Part shown: piece after piece, positions 34,446-43,810 of the stretch | Layout: the number at the start of each line of letters is the position of its first letter | How positions within the stretch are numbered: the stretch's first letter is position 1 | DNA from: Pseudaquabacterium terrae | Lineage (GTDB): Bacteria > Pseudomonadota > Gammaproteobacteria > Burkholderiales > Burkholderiaceae_C | DNA: 64,000 nt | NCBI RefSeq assembly: GCF_013266755.1 | Contig: NZ_JABRWJ010000018.1 | Location: forward strand, 1-64,000 | Direction: 5' to 3' | Position numbers and translations under genes: made by a program | Notes under the pieces: model-generated | What the model saw: only the letters and a program-made list of their open reading frames with translations | What the model was told of the DNA's origin: nothing | Databases searched by the model: none

Positions 34446-34961
34446 ATGCGCTTCAACCACCGGGACGCGGCCGAGGGCGACCTTCCGCGAATCGTCGAGA
34501 TCTACAACGCCGCCGTGGCGACACGCGAGTGCAGTTGCGACCTGGAACCCACGACCGTGGAGCAGCGCCACGCGTCGTTCATCCGGCACACGCCCGACCA
34601 CCGCCCGCTCTGGGTAGCGTTCGACGCCGACGCGGCGTCGGCCGGCGTGATCGGGTACCTGGGGTTCTTCCACTTCATGAACGAGCGCCCGGGCTACTTC
34701 ATCACCGCAGACCTGGCGATCTACCTGGACCCGCGCTACCAGAAGCAGGGGCTGGGTACCTACCTGCTCGGCCAGGCCATCGCACACGCACCGCGGCTCG
34801 GCATTGAAGTCCTGACCGCGACGATCTTTGCTTCGAACACGGGAAGCATTCGCCTCTTCGAGAACCACGCCTTCGAGCGCTGGGGCTACATGCCGCGCGT
34901 GGCACGGCTCGAATCGCTGGAGCGCGATCTGGTGCTGGTCGGTCGCAGGTTGACGCCATGA
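34446..34961 (+). CDS. GNAT-family N-acetyltransferase (phosphinothricin-acetyltransferase-like)
   Basis: 171 aa. MRFNHRDAAEGDLPRIVEIYNAAV and ADLAIYLDPRYQKQGLGTYLLGQAI resemble the PAT/Bar/MddA branch; QKQGLG is the acetyl-CoA loop, followed by ATIFASNTGSIRLFENHAFERWG. Members acetylate methionine sulfone, sulfoximine or phosphinothricin; which, if any, applies here is not shown. Overlaps the next gene by 4 bases. Confidence 0.88.
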   Translation: MRFNHRDAAEGDLPRIVEIYNAAVATRECSCDLEPTTVEQRHASFIRHTPDHRPLWVAFDADAASAGVIGYLGFFHFMNERPGYFITADLAIYLDPRYQKQGLGTYLLGQAIAHAPRLGIEVLTATIFASNTGSIRLFENHAFERWGYMPRVARLESLERDLVLVGRRLTP

Positions 34962-35482
34962 CGGCCGCTCAAATGCGCCGCGCCGCACTCGCAACCGTCC
35001 TCCTGTCCGCACTTTCAGCGCAAGCGGGCTACCTGAGGGTGACGCTTTCCGACAACAACACCCGACTGACGCTGACCAAGACCGGCGGCGTGAACGTGCT
35101 CGCGCCGGCGTTTGCCGAACAGGTCGGATTCAGCGAGGTCAAGCTGTCCGCCGATGGCAAGCATGTCGGCTGGCTGGCGCTGTTTCCGAACTGCTGCACG
35201 TCCTATCCCATCGCGCTGAAGCTCGTGGTGCTGGACGATGCAGGCCGGCTTCATACCTTCGATGGCGAAAAGCTGGCCATCTTCGACTGGTGCTTCGTGC
35301 CCACCCGACGCGCGGTCGCGTTCCGGCAAGGCGTGCTGCACGGCACCGACGCGCAGCACTTCGAGCTGCGCCGCATCGAAGACGACCATCGCATGGCCCA
35401 GTACGACTATCCGCACGACGAGCAGCGGCAGGCGCATGCGCGAAGCAGGGCGCCGCGCTGGCTGCGGTGTGTTCCGGAATGA
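34958..35482 (+). CDS. Exported protein of unknown function
   Basis: 174 aa. Signal peptide 1-24 (ends SAQAGY). The mature part alternates beta strands (RVTLSDNNTRLTLTKTGGVNVLAP, VKLSADGKHVGWLAL) and resembles a short beta-propeller-like or WD-like segment, without a recognised family. Contains a CCTSYP pair of cysteines. ATGA overlaps on both sides make it part of the coupled run. Confidence 0.7.
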   Translation: MTAAQMRRAALATVLLSALSAQAGYLRVTLSDNNTRLTLTKTGGVNVLAPAFAEQVGFSEVKLSADGKHVGWLALFPNCCTSYPIALKLVVLDDAGRLHTFDGEKLAIFDWCFVPTRRAVAFRQGVLHGTDAQHFELRRIEDDHRMAQYDYPHDEQRQAHARSRAPRWLRCVPE

Positions 35483-35868
35483 AGCTCTCGCTGTTGTTCG
35501 CTGATTGCGAAGTCGCCTCGGTCGATCACGCAGACAGCGGCGTCTCGATTCGCCTGTCGGCGGCGCACGTCGAGCAAGCGGCCACGTCGCAGACCGAGAA
35601 GCCTCTCTCCGGGTTCTCTCGCGGCGTCAACCTGTTCCTCGAAGGCGCAACGCTGCACGAAGCGACCGCACTCTTCGGCCGCGTCAGCGCCGGTCGTGTC
35701 CAGCTGGCCGGGCAATGGAAGTCTTCAATTCCACTCCCTCTGCTGCACGTCGGTCCCGTCACCCTCGAACTGGCCTTCGCAAACCAGTCGCAGCTCACGG
35801 TTTCGGCGCATGGCCTTCAATGCCGGTTCAATGGCGACGCCAACTTCGCAGAGTCCTACTTCTGCTAG
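35479..35868 (+). CDS. Hypothetical protein
   Basis: 129 aa. No signal peptide or TM helix. Predominantly beta pattern (LSLLFADCEVASVDHADSGVSIRLSAAHVEQ, GPVTLELAFANQSQLTVSAHG). I do not recognise the family. ATG overlaps the stop of the previous gene by 4 bases, which supports that it is translated. Confidence 0.6.
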   Translation: MKLSLLFADCEVASVDHADSGVSIRLSAAHVEQAATSQTEKPLSGFSRGVNLFLEGATLHEATALFGRVSAGRVQLAGQWKSSIPLPLLHVGPVTLELAFANQSQLTVSAHGLQCRFNGDANFAESYFC

Positions 35869-35900
35869 GCTTTCCAAGACATCGACGTCATCAGCCGCAC

Positions 35901-36359
35901 ATGGACCTTGCCTTCCTTGTCCCGCGCACGGAGCTGACCAGCCTGCTCGAAGTTGTGCGACGGAAGTACGGCGGATATCACGTGCTCGACCACTGGAGGC
36001 AGGGCGAGTTTCACCATGATGTCGTGCTCCAGGTAGAACACCCGCACCCCGACATCCCGGGAAGGGTTCTGGTCCTGGGCACCAACTGCAACGGCGGCAT
36101 CAAGGAGGTGCTGTGCTTCGCGGATCTCCCTGACCGTTGGGCGCTTTGGCACTACCGGTGCCCCGAGAACCCGGAGTTCAGCGGCGAGTTGCCCTCGCTC
36201 CTTGGATCCGCACGCACGAAGATCTGGTACGACCCGTGCGGCCTGCTGGGAGAGGATGGGCCGAGTGAACTGAGGCCGGAGTACCGACAGCGCATGCGTG
36301 GTGGCGGTTGGTGCGCTTCGGAGGCAATGCCACCCGAACGCGGCCAGGGACAGGAGTAG
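35901..36359 (+). CDS. Hypothetical protein
   Basis: 152 aa. Soluble, mixed alpha/beta, rich in Trp, Cys and His (LDHWRQGEFHHDVVLQVEHPHPD; TNCNGGIKEVLCFADLPDRWALWHYRCPE). No recognised domain. Last gene of the same-strand run, 32 bases after the previous stop. Confidence 0.6.
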   Translation: MDLAFLVPRTELTSLLEVVRRKYGGYHVLDHWRQGEFHHDVVLQVEHPHPDIPGRVLVLGTNCNGGIKEVLCFADLPDRWALWHYRCPENPEFSGELPSLLGSARTKIWYDPCGLLGEDGPSELRPEYRQRMRGGGWCASEAMPPERGQGQE

Positions 36360-36485
36360 GCCTGACCTAGGCTTGACCAGGCGCGTTCCCGTGCGCCGCC
36401 CGCGGCACCCAAAAACAACGCCCACCGCGCTACACACCGTGACAAGATCGCGGCCGACGTTCTTCCAGCGCGGAGGCAGTGGCGA

Positions 36486-38621
36486 ATGTCCGCTCGGGCG
36501 CCGTCGGCGCTCCTTCATCCCGCAGGCCGCCTGGCCTGCGTGCTGTGCTGCGCGGCCGCCTGCGCCACGGCCGGCGCCGCCACCAGCCGCATCGACGAAG
36601 ACGATCTCGACCAGGCCTACGGCGACAAGGCGCTGATCAGCATCGCCACCGGCTCGCCGCAGCCGCTGCGGCGCGCACCATCGGTGGCCAGCGTGGTCAC
36701 CGCCGAGGACATCGCCAACGCCGGCGCGACGCAGCTCGACGAGGCGCTGCTGCTGGTGCCCGGGCTGCACGTCGGGCGCAGCGCGATCGGCTACGTGCCG
36801 ATGTACTGGGTGCGCGGCATCACCGGCAGCGTGTCGAATCCGCAGCTGCTGCTGCTGCACAACGGCTTTCCGTTCATCAACATCTACAACGGCGACAAGG
36901 GCAACCAGTGGACGGCGATGCCGCTGGCCAATGTCGCGCGCATCGAGGTCATCCGCGGCCCGGGCTCGGCGCTCTACGGCGCCAACGCCTATGCCGGCGT
37001 GATCAACGTCATCACGCGGCCGGCGAGCGCCACGCCGTCGACCACCCTTGGCGCCCGCGTCGGCTCCTTCGACACGCAGGACGCCTGGCTGCTGCACAGC
37101 GGCGCGATCGGCGGCTTCGATCTGGCCGCATCGCTGCAGATCGGCCGCAGCGACGGCCAGCGCCGGATCATCGAGGCCGACAACCAGACCCGGCTTGATC
37201 GCCTGTTCGGCACCCGTGCGAGCCTGGCGCCGGGCCCGGTCGACACCGGCCGCGACCTGCTCGATGCCACGCTGGAGGTCGCGCGCGGTGCCTGGCGCTG
37301 GCGCAACGACTACAAGCGGCGCGAGCACGTCGGCACCGGCGCCGGCGTGTCGTCGGCGCTCGACCCGACCAGCGAGATCAGCGCCGAATGGTTCAGCAGC
37401 GAGCTGTCGTGGAGCGAGCCGCAGTTGGCACCGCACTGGAGCGCCGGCGCGGCGCTCGGCGGCCAGTGGTCGGCCGACGTCAATCCGCGCCTCGTGCTGT
37501 TCCCGCCCGGCACGCGTTTTCCGACCGGGCTGTTCCCCGAAGGCGTGATCGGCGGACCGAACCGCTGGCAGCGCGGGCTGCGCGCGTCGGCCTATGCGCT
37601 CTACAGCGGCTTCGCGGGCCATCAGGTGCGCATCGGCGCCGGCCACGACGATGTCGAGCTCTACCGCGCCGAGACCTGGAAGAACAACACGTTGAACGCA
37701 GCCGGCCTGCCGGCGCTGACCGGCCCGCAGGTCGAGTACTCGGCGATCCAGCCGCACATCCTGCCGGCGCGCCGGCGCGTTCACCACCTGTACCTGCAGG
37801 ACGAATGGAGCTTCGCGCGCGACTGGACCCTGACCGCCGGCGTGCGCCACGACCGCTACTCCGACGCCGGCCCGACGACGCATCCGCGGCTCGCGCTGGT
37901 GTGGGACGCGAGCGCCGCGCTGACGCTGAAGCTGCTGTACGGCAGCGCCTTCCGCGCACCGGCCTTCAACGAGCAGTACGGCATCAACCCGGTGGCCAGC
38001 GGCAATGCGGCGCTGAAACCGGAGACCATCCGCACCTGGGAAGCGGCGCTGAAGTGGCAGCCGGCGCTCGAGTGGCAGCTGACGCTGAACGCATTTCGCC
38101 ACCGCATGCGCGACATCATCCGCACGGTGCCGAACCCGGCGCCCTCACCGGGCGCGATGTGGCGCAACATCGGCGAGCAGCACGGCCGCGGCGCCGAGCT
38201 CGAGCTTGCGTGGGAGCCGCGGCGCACGCTGCGCTTCAGCGGCCACTTCTCGTACCAGGTGTCGACCGATCCCGCCACCGGGCGCGACATCGGCTATGCG
38301 CCGCACCGCCGGCTCTACGCCCGCGCCGAATGGCGGCCGGCGGCGCGCTGGCTGGCGAGCGCGCAGCTGAACCATGTCGCCGACCGCCGCCGCGCAGCGG
38401 GTGACGCGCGCCCGCCGATCGCCGACTACACGACGCTGGACTTGACCCTGCGCCGCCTGCGCGGCGATGCCGCGCACTTCGGACATTGGGAATTCGCCGC
38501 CGCCGTGCGCAACCTGACGAATGCCGACGTGCGCGAACCCAGCCTGGCGCCGGGCGTGATCCCGAACGACCTGCCGCTGGCGCCGCGCGCGTTCTACCTT
38601 CAGGCGAGCCGCGAGTTCTAG
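36486..38621 (+). CDS. TonB-dependent outer-membrane receptor
   Basis: 711 aa, GCGGAGG ribosome site. Signal peptide ends near GAAT; plug domain ~55-175 (VTAEDIANAGATQLDEALLLVPGLHV, VEVIRGPGSALYGANAYAGVINVITR) and a 22-strand barrel to the C-terminus (AFYLQASREF, terminal Phe). The plug reads like the cobalamin/siderophore branch, but neither a TonB box nor neighbouring uptake genes fix the substrate. Ligand classes such as siderophores, cobalamin or other metal complexes fit. Confidence 0.93.
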   Translation: MSARAPSALLHPAGRLACVLCCAAACATAGAATSRIDEDDLDQAYGDKALISIATGSPQPLRRAPSVASVVTAEDIANAGATQLDEALLLVPGLHVGRSAIGYVPMYWVRGITGSVSNPQLLLLHNGFPFINIYNGDKGNQWTAMPLANVARIEVIRGPGSALYGANAYAGVINVITRPASATPSTTLGARVGSFDTQDAWLLHSGAIGGFDLAASLQIGRSDGQRRIIEADNQTRLDRLFGTRASLAPGPVDTGRDLLDATLEVARGAWRWRNDYKRREHVGTGAGVSSALDPTSEISAEWFSSELSWSEPQLAPHWSAGAALGGQWSADVNPRLVLFPPGTRFPTGLFPEGVIGGPNRWQRGLRASAYALYSGFAGHQVRIGAGHDDVELYRAETWKNNTLNAAGLPALTGPQVEYSAIQPHILPARRRVHHLYLQDEWSFARDWTLTAGVRHDRYSDAGPTTHPRLALVWDASAALTLKLLYGSAFRAPAFNEQYGINPVASGNAALKPETIRTWEAALKWQPALEWQLTLNAFRHRMRDIIRTVPNPAPSPGAMWRNIGEQHGRGAELELAWEPRRTLRFSGHFSYQVSTDPATGRDIGYAPHRRLYARAEWRPAARWLASAQLNHVADRRRAAGDARPPIADYTTLDLTLRRLRGDAAHFGHWEFAAAVRNLTNADVREPSLAPGVIPNDLPLAPRAFYLQASREF

Positions 38622-38851
38622 TACGGGATGTACACGCGGTCCCGCGCACCCTGCCGGTCCGGGCCCAGCAAGCCGCACACCTTCTGCAACGCCGTGCGCA
38701 ACGCGTCGCGCTCGCCAGCGGCAATGCGGTCGACGGCGGCCTGCAGATCCTCGTCGTCGGCCGCTTCGTGGAGCTGACAAAGCAGCACCTCGAGCGTGCT
38801 GCGCTCGGCGTTCCGCCCGGAGCCGGGCTTCAAGGGGAACTGAAGAACCAT
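38618..38851 (-). CDS. Small hypothetical protein
   Basis: 77 aa, helical and acidic/basic (LEVLLCQLHEAADDEDLQAAVDRIAAGERDALRTALQKV). Its stop overlaps the receptor's stop by three bases from the opposite strand. No ribosome site is evident. Protein-like composition and the fit to the gap favour a real gene, but this is weak. Confidence 0.45.
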   Translation of the reverse strand: MVLQFPLKPGSGRNAERSTLEVLLCQLHEAADDEDLQAAVDRIAAGERDALRTALQKVCGLLGPDRQGARDRVYIPY

Positions 38852-39017
38852 GCCGGCATGCTAGAAGCCGCCGGGCCGCCCGCGGAGTGACTTTTGCCAT
38901 CCGCTGCCCCCCTCGGTCACGCGGATCCGACCGTGAATAGTTCACCGAGGTCGCCGCCAACGACCTGCGTCGGCGCCGCGCGCGCCGTGGATGCCGGCGA
39001 GCCGGGCGTTCTGATGT

Positions 39018-40592
39018 TCAGCGCCGATCCAGCGCCACGACCACCATCGCGATCACCACGCCGTAGGCGACCAGGCCGATGCAAAAGCGGTGCGCGTCTG
39101 CCAGGCGCGTGCGCAGCGCCGCGCCGTCGAGCACCGTGCCGGGCGCCGGCGTCACGGCGGGCATCAGGCGACTGGCGATGACGGTCGTCAGCACCGCGAC
39201 GACCAGCCCGGTGACGTTCCACCACATCCAGAACAGCGTCGCGCCGAGCCCCCAGTACAGCGCCAGGTTGACCAGCAGCCCGAGGGCGACACCGGCGAGC
39301 ACCGCCGGCCCGCGCGCGCGCCGGTCCAGGATGCCGCACAGGAAGGCCGCCAGCAGCGGCCCGTAGAACAGCGCGCCGACCTGGTTGATGCCCTCGACGA
39401 GGTTGTCGGCCAGATCGCCGACGAAGAGGCCGAAGACGACGATCAGCGTGCCCCAGAACGCGGTGATCCAGCGGCTCGCGACGAGGCGGCGCGAGGGCGT
39501 GATGTGCGGCTCGACGAAGTCGCGCATCGTCGCCGCCGACAGGCTGTTCAGCGCCGAATCGCGGCTCGACATCGCCGCCGCCAGGATCGCCGCGACCAGC
39601 AGGCCGCGGATGCCGGACGGCAGGTACATCGTGATGAAGTACGGGATCAGGTAGTCCGGCTTGCCCGCCGGCACGGCGGCGCGCAAGGCCTCGTGCTGTA
39701 GGTAGACCGCGCCGACCGCAACGCCGAGCCCGGCGTACAGCAGCGTCAGCGGAAAGCGCGCCAGCCCGTTCAGCCACAGCATCCGCTGGGCCTCGTGCAC
39801 GCTGACGGCAGCGAGCTGGCGCTGCACCTGGCTCTGGTCGACGCCGTAATAGCTGATGTACAGCACGAGCCCGCCGGCGACGAAGCCCCACAGCGGCGCG
39901 CGGGCACCGTCGCCGATGCCATGCGCCCATTGCACCGCGTCGAGCCGCGACGGATCCAGCGCTGCCAGCACCGGCGCCACGCCGCCGGCCAGTTGCAGCG
40001 CGATCGCACCGCAGGCGACGATGCCGAGGACCATCAGCATCATCTGCATCACGTCGGTCCAGACCACCGCCTGCATGCCGCCCATCGTGTCGTAGACCAC
40101 CGTGACGCCGCCGACGATGACGACGCACCAGGCCAGCGGCAGCCCGGTGCACACCTCCACGAGCACCGCCACCGCATACAACGCGACGCCGGTCGCCAGC
40201 CCGCGCGACAGCAGGAACACGCCGCTCAGCACCAGCCGCGTCGGACGGTCGAAGCGCAACTCGAGGTATTCGTAGACGCTGATCAGCCGCAGCGTGCGGA
40301 ACACCGGCATCAGCAGCACCGCGATCACCACCATCGCCAGCGGCAGCATCAGCTCGTACTGCAACCAGCTCAGGCCGCCGCCGGGCACCAGCGCGACGAA
40401 GGCCGGGATGCCGATGAACGAGTTCGCCGACGACTGTGTCGCCAGCGTCGACAGCGCAAGCGCCCACCAGGGCATCGTGCGGCCACCGACGTAGTAGTCG
40501 TCCGGCGAGAACTGCCCGCGCGCGAGGTAGGCGCTCATGCCGAGCGTCAGTGCCAGGTAGGCGGCGATGACGATCCAGTCCAGTGTCGACAT
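39018..40592 (-). CDS. Sodium:solute symporter (SSS family)
   Basis: 524 aa, AGGAG before ATG 40592. Thirteen or so TM helices. SSS landmarks: DYYVGGRTMPWWALALSTLATQSSANSFIGIPA (TM1 sodium site), YEYLELRFDR, TDVMQMMLMVLG and a SRDSALNSLSAATMRDF segment of TM8. Cotransports an organic solute with Na+ across the inner membrane; the length and motifs resemble proline/pantothenate/sialic-acid-type members, but the substrate is not readable. Lies 16 bases after the GNAT gene on the same strand. Confidence 0.93.
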   Translation of the reverse strand: MSTLDWIVIAAYLALTLGMSAYLARGQFSPDDYYVGGRTMPWWALALSTLATQSSANSFIGIPAFVALVPGGGLSWLQYELMLPLAMVVIAVLLMPVFRTLRLISVYEYLELRFDRPTRLVLSGVFLLSRGLATGVALYAVAVLVEVCTGLPLAWCVVIVGGVTVVYDTMGGMQAVVWTDVMQMMLMVLGIVACGAIALQLAGGVAPVLAALDPSRLDAVQWAHGIGDGARAPLWGFVAGGLVLYISYYGVDQSQVQRQLAAVSVHEAQRMLWLNGLARFPLTLLYAGLGVAVGAVYLQHEALRAAVPAGKPDYLIPYFITMYLPSGIRGLLVAAILAAAMSSRDSALNSLSAATMRDFVEPHITPSRRLVASRWITAFWGTLIVVFGLFVGDLADNLVEGINQVGALFYGPLLAAFLCGILDRRARGPAVLAGVALGLLVNLALYWGLGATLFWMWWNVTGLVVAVLTTVIASRLMPAVTPAPGTVLDGAALRTRLADAHRFCIGLVAYGVVIAMVVVALDRR

Positions 40593-40608
40593 CGCACCCG
40601 TCTCCTGT

Positions 40609-41160
40609 TCAGCGCGTCACGGCACCGGGCCGCAGCACCTGGTAGACGAAGTGAGCGTCATCGTCGACCGGGTTGTCGGGCGCCAGCGGCCCCTCCGCGA
40701 TGCGTTCGAACCCGGCACGTTCGAGCACGCGCCACGAGGCCTCGTTGTGCGCGCTGACCGGCACGATCACCGAAGGCGCATCAGGATAGTCGCGCCAGGT
40801 CGACTCCACCAGTGCGCGGATCATCGCCGCGCCCAGCCCCTGGCGCAGCAGGGTCGGCTCGCCGATGAAGTAGTCGATGCTCAGCGCCTCGCCGGGCGCG
40901 TGCACCACCGGCGCCAGCTCGTCGATGTAGGCGGGGTTGTCGTCGAAGCGGTAGCGCTGGATCAGCCCGATCGGCCGGCCGTCCTGCAGCGCGATGTAGA
41001 TGTCGGCCGGATCGGCGCCGTCGATCGGGGCACCGAAGTCGGCTTCGACGGCCTCGGGCGATGGATCGTGGTGCCACCAGCGCTGCACGTGCGGCACCGC
41101 GAGCCAGTGCGACAGCAGCGCAAAGTCCGCACGCGTCAGCCGGCGGAATTCCAGCGCCAT
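40609..41160 (-). CDS. GNAT acetyltransferase, AAC(6')/IucB-like
   Basis: 183 aa. MALEFRRLTRADFALLSHWLAVPHVQRWW is the standard opening of the Acetyltransf_8 branch that includes aminoglycoside 6'-acetyltransferases and siderophore acetylases; motif A YFIGEPTLLRQGLGAAMIRALVE. Chromosomal context (between a symporter and a thioesterase) gives no sign of a resistance cassette, so antibiotic modification should not be assumed. Confidence 0.85.
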   Translation of the reverse strand: MALEFRRLTRADFALLSHWLAVPHVQRWWHHDPSPEAVEADFGAPIDGADPADIYIALQDGRPIGLIQRYRFDDNPAYIDELAPVVHAPGEALSIDYFIGEPTLLRQGLGAAMIRALVESTWRDYPDAPSVIVPVSAHNEASWRVLERAGFERIAEGPLAPDNPVDDDAHFVYQVLRPGAVTR

Positions 41161-41174
41161 CGGCCGGGATGCCT

Positions 41175-41684
41175 TCAGCCGCCGCTGGTCGTCGCGCCCT
41201 TGATCGCCGCCAGGCGTTCGCCGAACTGCTGGCGCAGCTCCTTGCGCAGCTTGGCTGCCTCGTAGCGCCGGCGCTCGTCGTCGGTCTGCGGCTCGAAACG
41301 CGGCACCGCCACCGGCTTGCGCGCATCGTCCACCGCCACCATCGTGAAGAAGCAGCTGTTGGCGTGGCGCGCGGTGCGCGCGGTGATGTTCTCGGCCATC
41401 ACCTTGATGCCGATCTCCATCGACGAGGTGCCGGTGTGGTTGACCGATGCGAGAAAGGTCACCAGCTCGCCGACGTGGATCGGCTCGCGGAACATCACCT
41501 GGTCGACCGACAGCGTGACGACGTAGCGCCCGGCGTAGCGGCTGGCACAGGCGTAGGCCACCTGGTCCAGCAGCTTCAGGATCGTGCCGCCATGCACGTT
41601 GCCGGCAAAGTTGGCCTGGTCCGGCGTCATCAGCACGGTCATGGACAACTGGTGGTTCGGGGTCGGCAGGGCGGCGTCGGTCAT
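41175..41684 (-). CDS. Acyl-CoA thioesterase, hot-dog fold (YciA/BFIT type)
   Basis: 169 aa. TPDQANFAGNVHGGTILKLLDQVAYACASRYAG contains the N-x-HGG catalytic segment with the following active-site Asp, and the second half has VDQVMFREPIHVGELVTFLA. A hexameric cytoplasmic hydrolase of short/medium-chain acyl-CoA is expected. It is 14 bases before the GNAT gene and 19 bases after the Bug receptor gene, all leftward, so the four genes to the symporter may be cotranscribed. Confidence 0.92.
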   Translation of the reverse strand: MTDAALPTPNHQLSMTVLMTPDQANFAGNVHGGTILKLLDQVAYACASRYAGRYVVTLSVDQVMFREPIHVGELVTFLASVNHTGTSSMEIGIKVMAENITARTARHANSCFFTMVAVDDARKPVAVPRFEPQTDDERRRYEAAKLRKELRQQFGERLAAIKGATTSGG

Positions 41685-41703
41685 GGCGTGAGGTGGCGGT
41701 CGG

Positions 41704-42678
41704 TTATTCGAGCTTCAGCTTCTGCTGCTCGACGACGCGTTTGTACACCTCGAACTCGGCGCGGGTCTCGGCGCTGAACTGCTCGGGCGTGCCGGCGATG
41801 ATGATCGAGCCGGTGTCCTCGATGCGCTTCTTCACGTCGGGCTGCTCCAGCGTCTTCTTCACCGCCGCCGAGACCTTGGCGACCACGTCCTTCGACAGAC
41901 CCTTGGGCCCGTGCACGCCGTAGTAGGCCATGCGGTTGACCGGCTCGAGGCCGAGCTCCTTGAAGGTCGGCACGTTCGGCAGCATCGGCAGCCGCTGCGG
42001 CGCGGCAACGGCCAGCGCGATCAGCCGGCCGTCCTTGATGAAGGGCAGCGCCGAGGGCAGGTTGTCGAAGATGATCGGCACCTGGCCGGCCACCGCGTCG
42101 TTCAGCGCCGGGCCGGCGCCGCGGTACGGGATGTGGGTGACGAAGGTGCTGGTGAGCGACTTGAACAGCTCCATCTGCATGTGGCCGATGCCGCCGGTGC
42201 CCGAGCTGGCGTAGGTGTACTTGCCGGGCGCGCCCTTGACGATCGACATGAAGGTCTTGAAGTCCTTCGCCGCGAAGGACGGGTGCACCGCCAGCACGTT
42301 CGGCGTCGCCGCGATGTTGATGATCGACGTGAAGTCGGTCAGCGGGTTGTAGCTCGTCTTCGGATTGATCGCCGGCACCGACGCGGTGGTCGACACCGTG
42401 GCGATGCCCAGCGTGTAGCCGTCGGGCACGGCGCGGGCGATCTCGCCGGCGCCCAGCAGGCCGCCGGCGCCGGCCTTGTTGTCGACCACCATCGTCTGCC
42501 CGAGCGCCGGCTGGATCTGCTGCGCAACGACGCGGGCAATGATGTCCGTCGTGCCGCCCGGCGCGAACGGCACGACGACGCGCACCGGCTTGTCGGGGTA
42601 GGACTGGGCCTGCGCGAGCGGCGCGGCGGCCAGCGCGGTCAAGGCAAGGACGTGCAGCGAAAGGACACGGCGGTTCAT
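41704..42678 (-). CDS. Bug-family tripartite tricarboxylate transporter substrate-binding protein
   Basis: 324 aa from ATG 42678, AGGAG eight bases upstream. Signal peptide ends AQAQSY. Bug motifs: VVVPFAPGGTTDIIAR, VVDNKAGAGGLLGA, HIPYRGAGPALNDAVAG and LPMLPNVPTFKELGLE. Periplasmic carboxylate receptor; membrane subunits not linked. About a third identical by eye to the receptor at 1928. The ligand is unknown. Confidence 0.93.
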   Translation of the reverse strand: MNRRVLSLHVLALTALAAAPLAQAQSYPDKPVRVVVPFAPGGTTDIIARVVAQQIQPALGQTMVVDNKAGAGGLLGAGEIARAVPDGYTLGIATVSTTASVPAINPKTSYNPLTDFTSIINIAATPNVLAVHPSFAAKDFKTFMSIVKGAPGKYTYASSGTGGIGHMQMELFKSLTSTFVTHIPYRGAGPALNDAVAGQVPIIFDNLPSALPFIKDGRLIALAVAAPQRLPMLPNVPTFKELGLEPVNRMAYYGVHGPKGLSKDVVAKVSAAVKKTLEQPDVKKRIEDTGSIIIAGTPEQFSAETRAEFEVYKRVVEQQKLKLE

Positions 42679-42790
42679 CGAGGTCTCCTGGGTGGGGGAA
42701 AGGTCGGCGCCCGGATCGTCGCCCGGGCTGCACCGGACAAGCCTTAGCAGCGTGCGTGCCAGGCACGCAGCGCGCCGCCTGAAGGCGTCG

Positions 42791-43774
42791 CTACCGAGGA
42801 GAACGGCGCGCGGCAGCCGCGGTCGTCGCCGCGCGCGGCGTGCGGTCGGCCGGAATCGCGGCCGGCGCGCGTGCGGTTCGCCGGACAGGCGCGGTCGCGC
42901 CGCGCGCTTCCGCCAGCACCCAGTCGCGGAACTGCAGTGCCTCGGCCGACAGACCCGGGCCGCGGCCCGCCGGCCAGACGACGTACATGCCGACGCCGGT
43001 CTCGTAGGGCTGCGCATCCAGCACGCACAGGCGGCCCTCGGCCAGCTCGTCCTGGATGAAGGGCGGCGGCACCAGCGCAACGCCCTGCCCGTCCAGCGCG
43101 GCGGCGATGACCATCACGGTGTGCGAGAAGTGCAGCCCGCTGCCGGTGTCGATGCCGGCGACGCCGGCGCGCTCGAGCCAGCCCGGCCACCACGGATGCC
43201 CGACCTCGTGCAGCAGCCGCGCGCGCGGCCAGCCGCGTGCCGGCCCTTGCTTGAAGTGGCGCTTCGCATAGGCCGGCGCGCACACCGGCACGACCTCCAG
43301 CCCGAACAGCCGCTCGGCCTCGGTGCCCGGGTAGCGGCCCTGTCCCTCGCGGATCGCCAGGTCCCAGTCGCCGCTGCCGAGATCGAGCAGACGGTGGTCG
43401 GCATCGACCTGCACGTCGACATCCGGGCAGCGGTCCATGAACCGCTGCAGCCGCGGCACCAGCCAGCGCACCGCGAAGCTCGCCACCGTCGTGATGCGCA
43501 CGCGCTGCTCGCGCGGCCGCACCTGCTCGGCCGCTTCGGCAATGGCGTGCAAATGACGCGTCGTGCCGAGGTGCAGCTGCCGGCCGGCCTCGGTCAGCAC
43601 GACGCTGCGGCCCTGGCGCTGCAGCAGCGGCACGCCGAGCGAGCGCTCGAGCTGCTTGACCTGCTGCGTCACCGCCGCCGGCGTGACGAACAGCGTCTCG
43701 GCGGCGGCGCGGATCCCGCCCAGGCGGGCCACCGCATCGAACATCCGCAGCGCATGCAGGGGCGGCAGCTTCAT
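42791..43774 (-). CDS. LysR-family regulator (GcvA-like)
   Basis: 327 aa from ATG 43774. N-terminal winged helix: LHALRMFDAVARLGGIRAAAETLFVTPAAVTQQVKQLE, of the GcvA type; effector-binding domain ~90-295 (VRITTVASFAVRWLVPRLQRF); Arg/Ala-rich C-terminal tail of ~30 residues. Divergent from an EamA transporter gene, with a perfect CGCTTG-N6-CAAGCG dyad between them. Likely controls that transporter and itself. Confidence 0.92.
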   Translation of the reverse strand: MKLPPLHALRMFDAVARLGGIRAAAETLFVTPAAVTQQVKQLERSLGVPLLQRQGRSVVLTEAGRQLHLGTTRHLHAIAEAAEQVRPREQRVRITTVASFAVRWLVPRLQRFMDRCPDVDVQVDADHRLLDLGSGDWDLAIREGQGRYPGTEAERLFGLEVVPVCAPAYAKRHFKQGPARGWPRARLLHEVGHPWWPGWLERAGVAGIDTGSGLHFSHTVMVIAAALDGQGVALVPPPFIQDELAEGRLCVLDAQPYETGVGMYVVWPAGRGPGLSAEALQFRDWVLAEARGATAPVRRTARAPAAIPADRTPRAATTAAAARRSPR

Positions 43775-43810
43775 CGTTAAGCCATTCTGAACAACCGAGC
43801 CAGAAAACAT

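Noticed and set aside
30606-36359. Integron cassette array
   Set aside because: Adjacent genes overlap or are too close for attC sites; the largest gap (32857-32978) has no GTTRRRY core, and no integrase is visible.
40609-41160. Aminoglycoside resistance gene
   Set aside because: AAC(6')-like family membership alone does not show resistance; the context is ordinary metabolism with no cassette.
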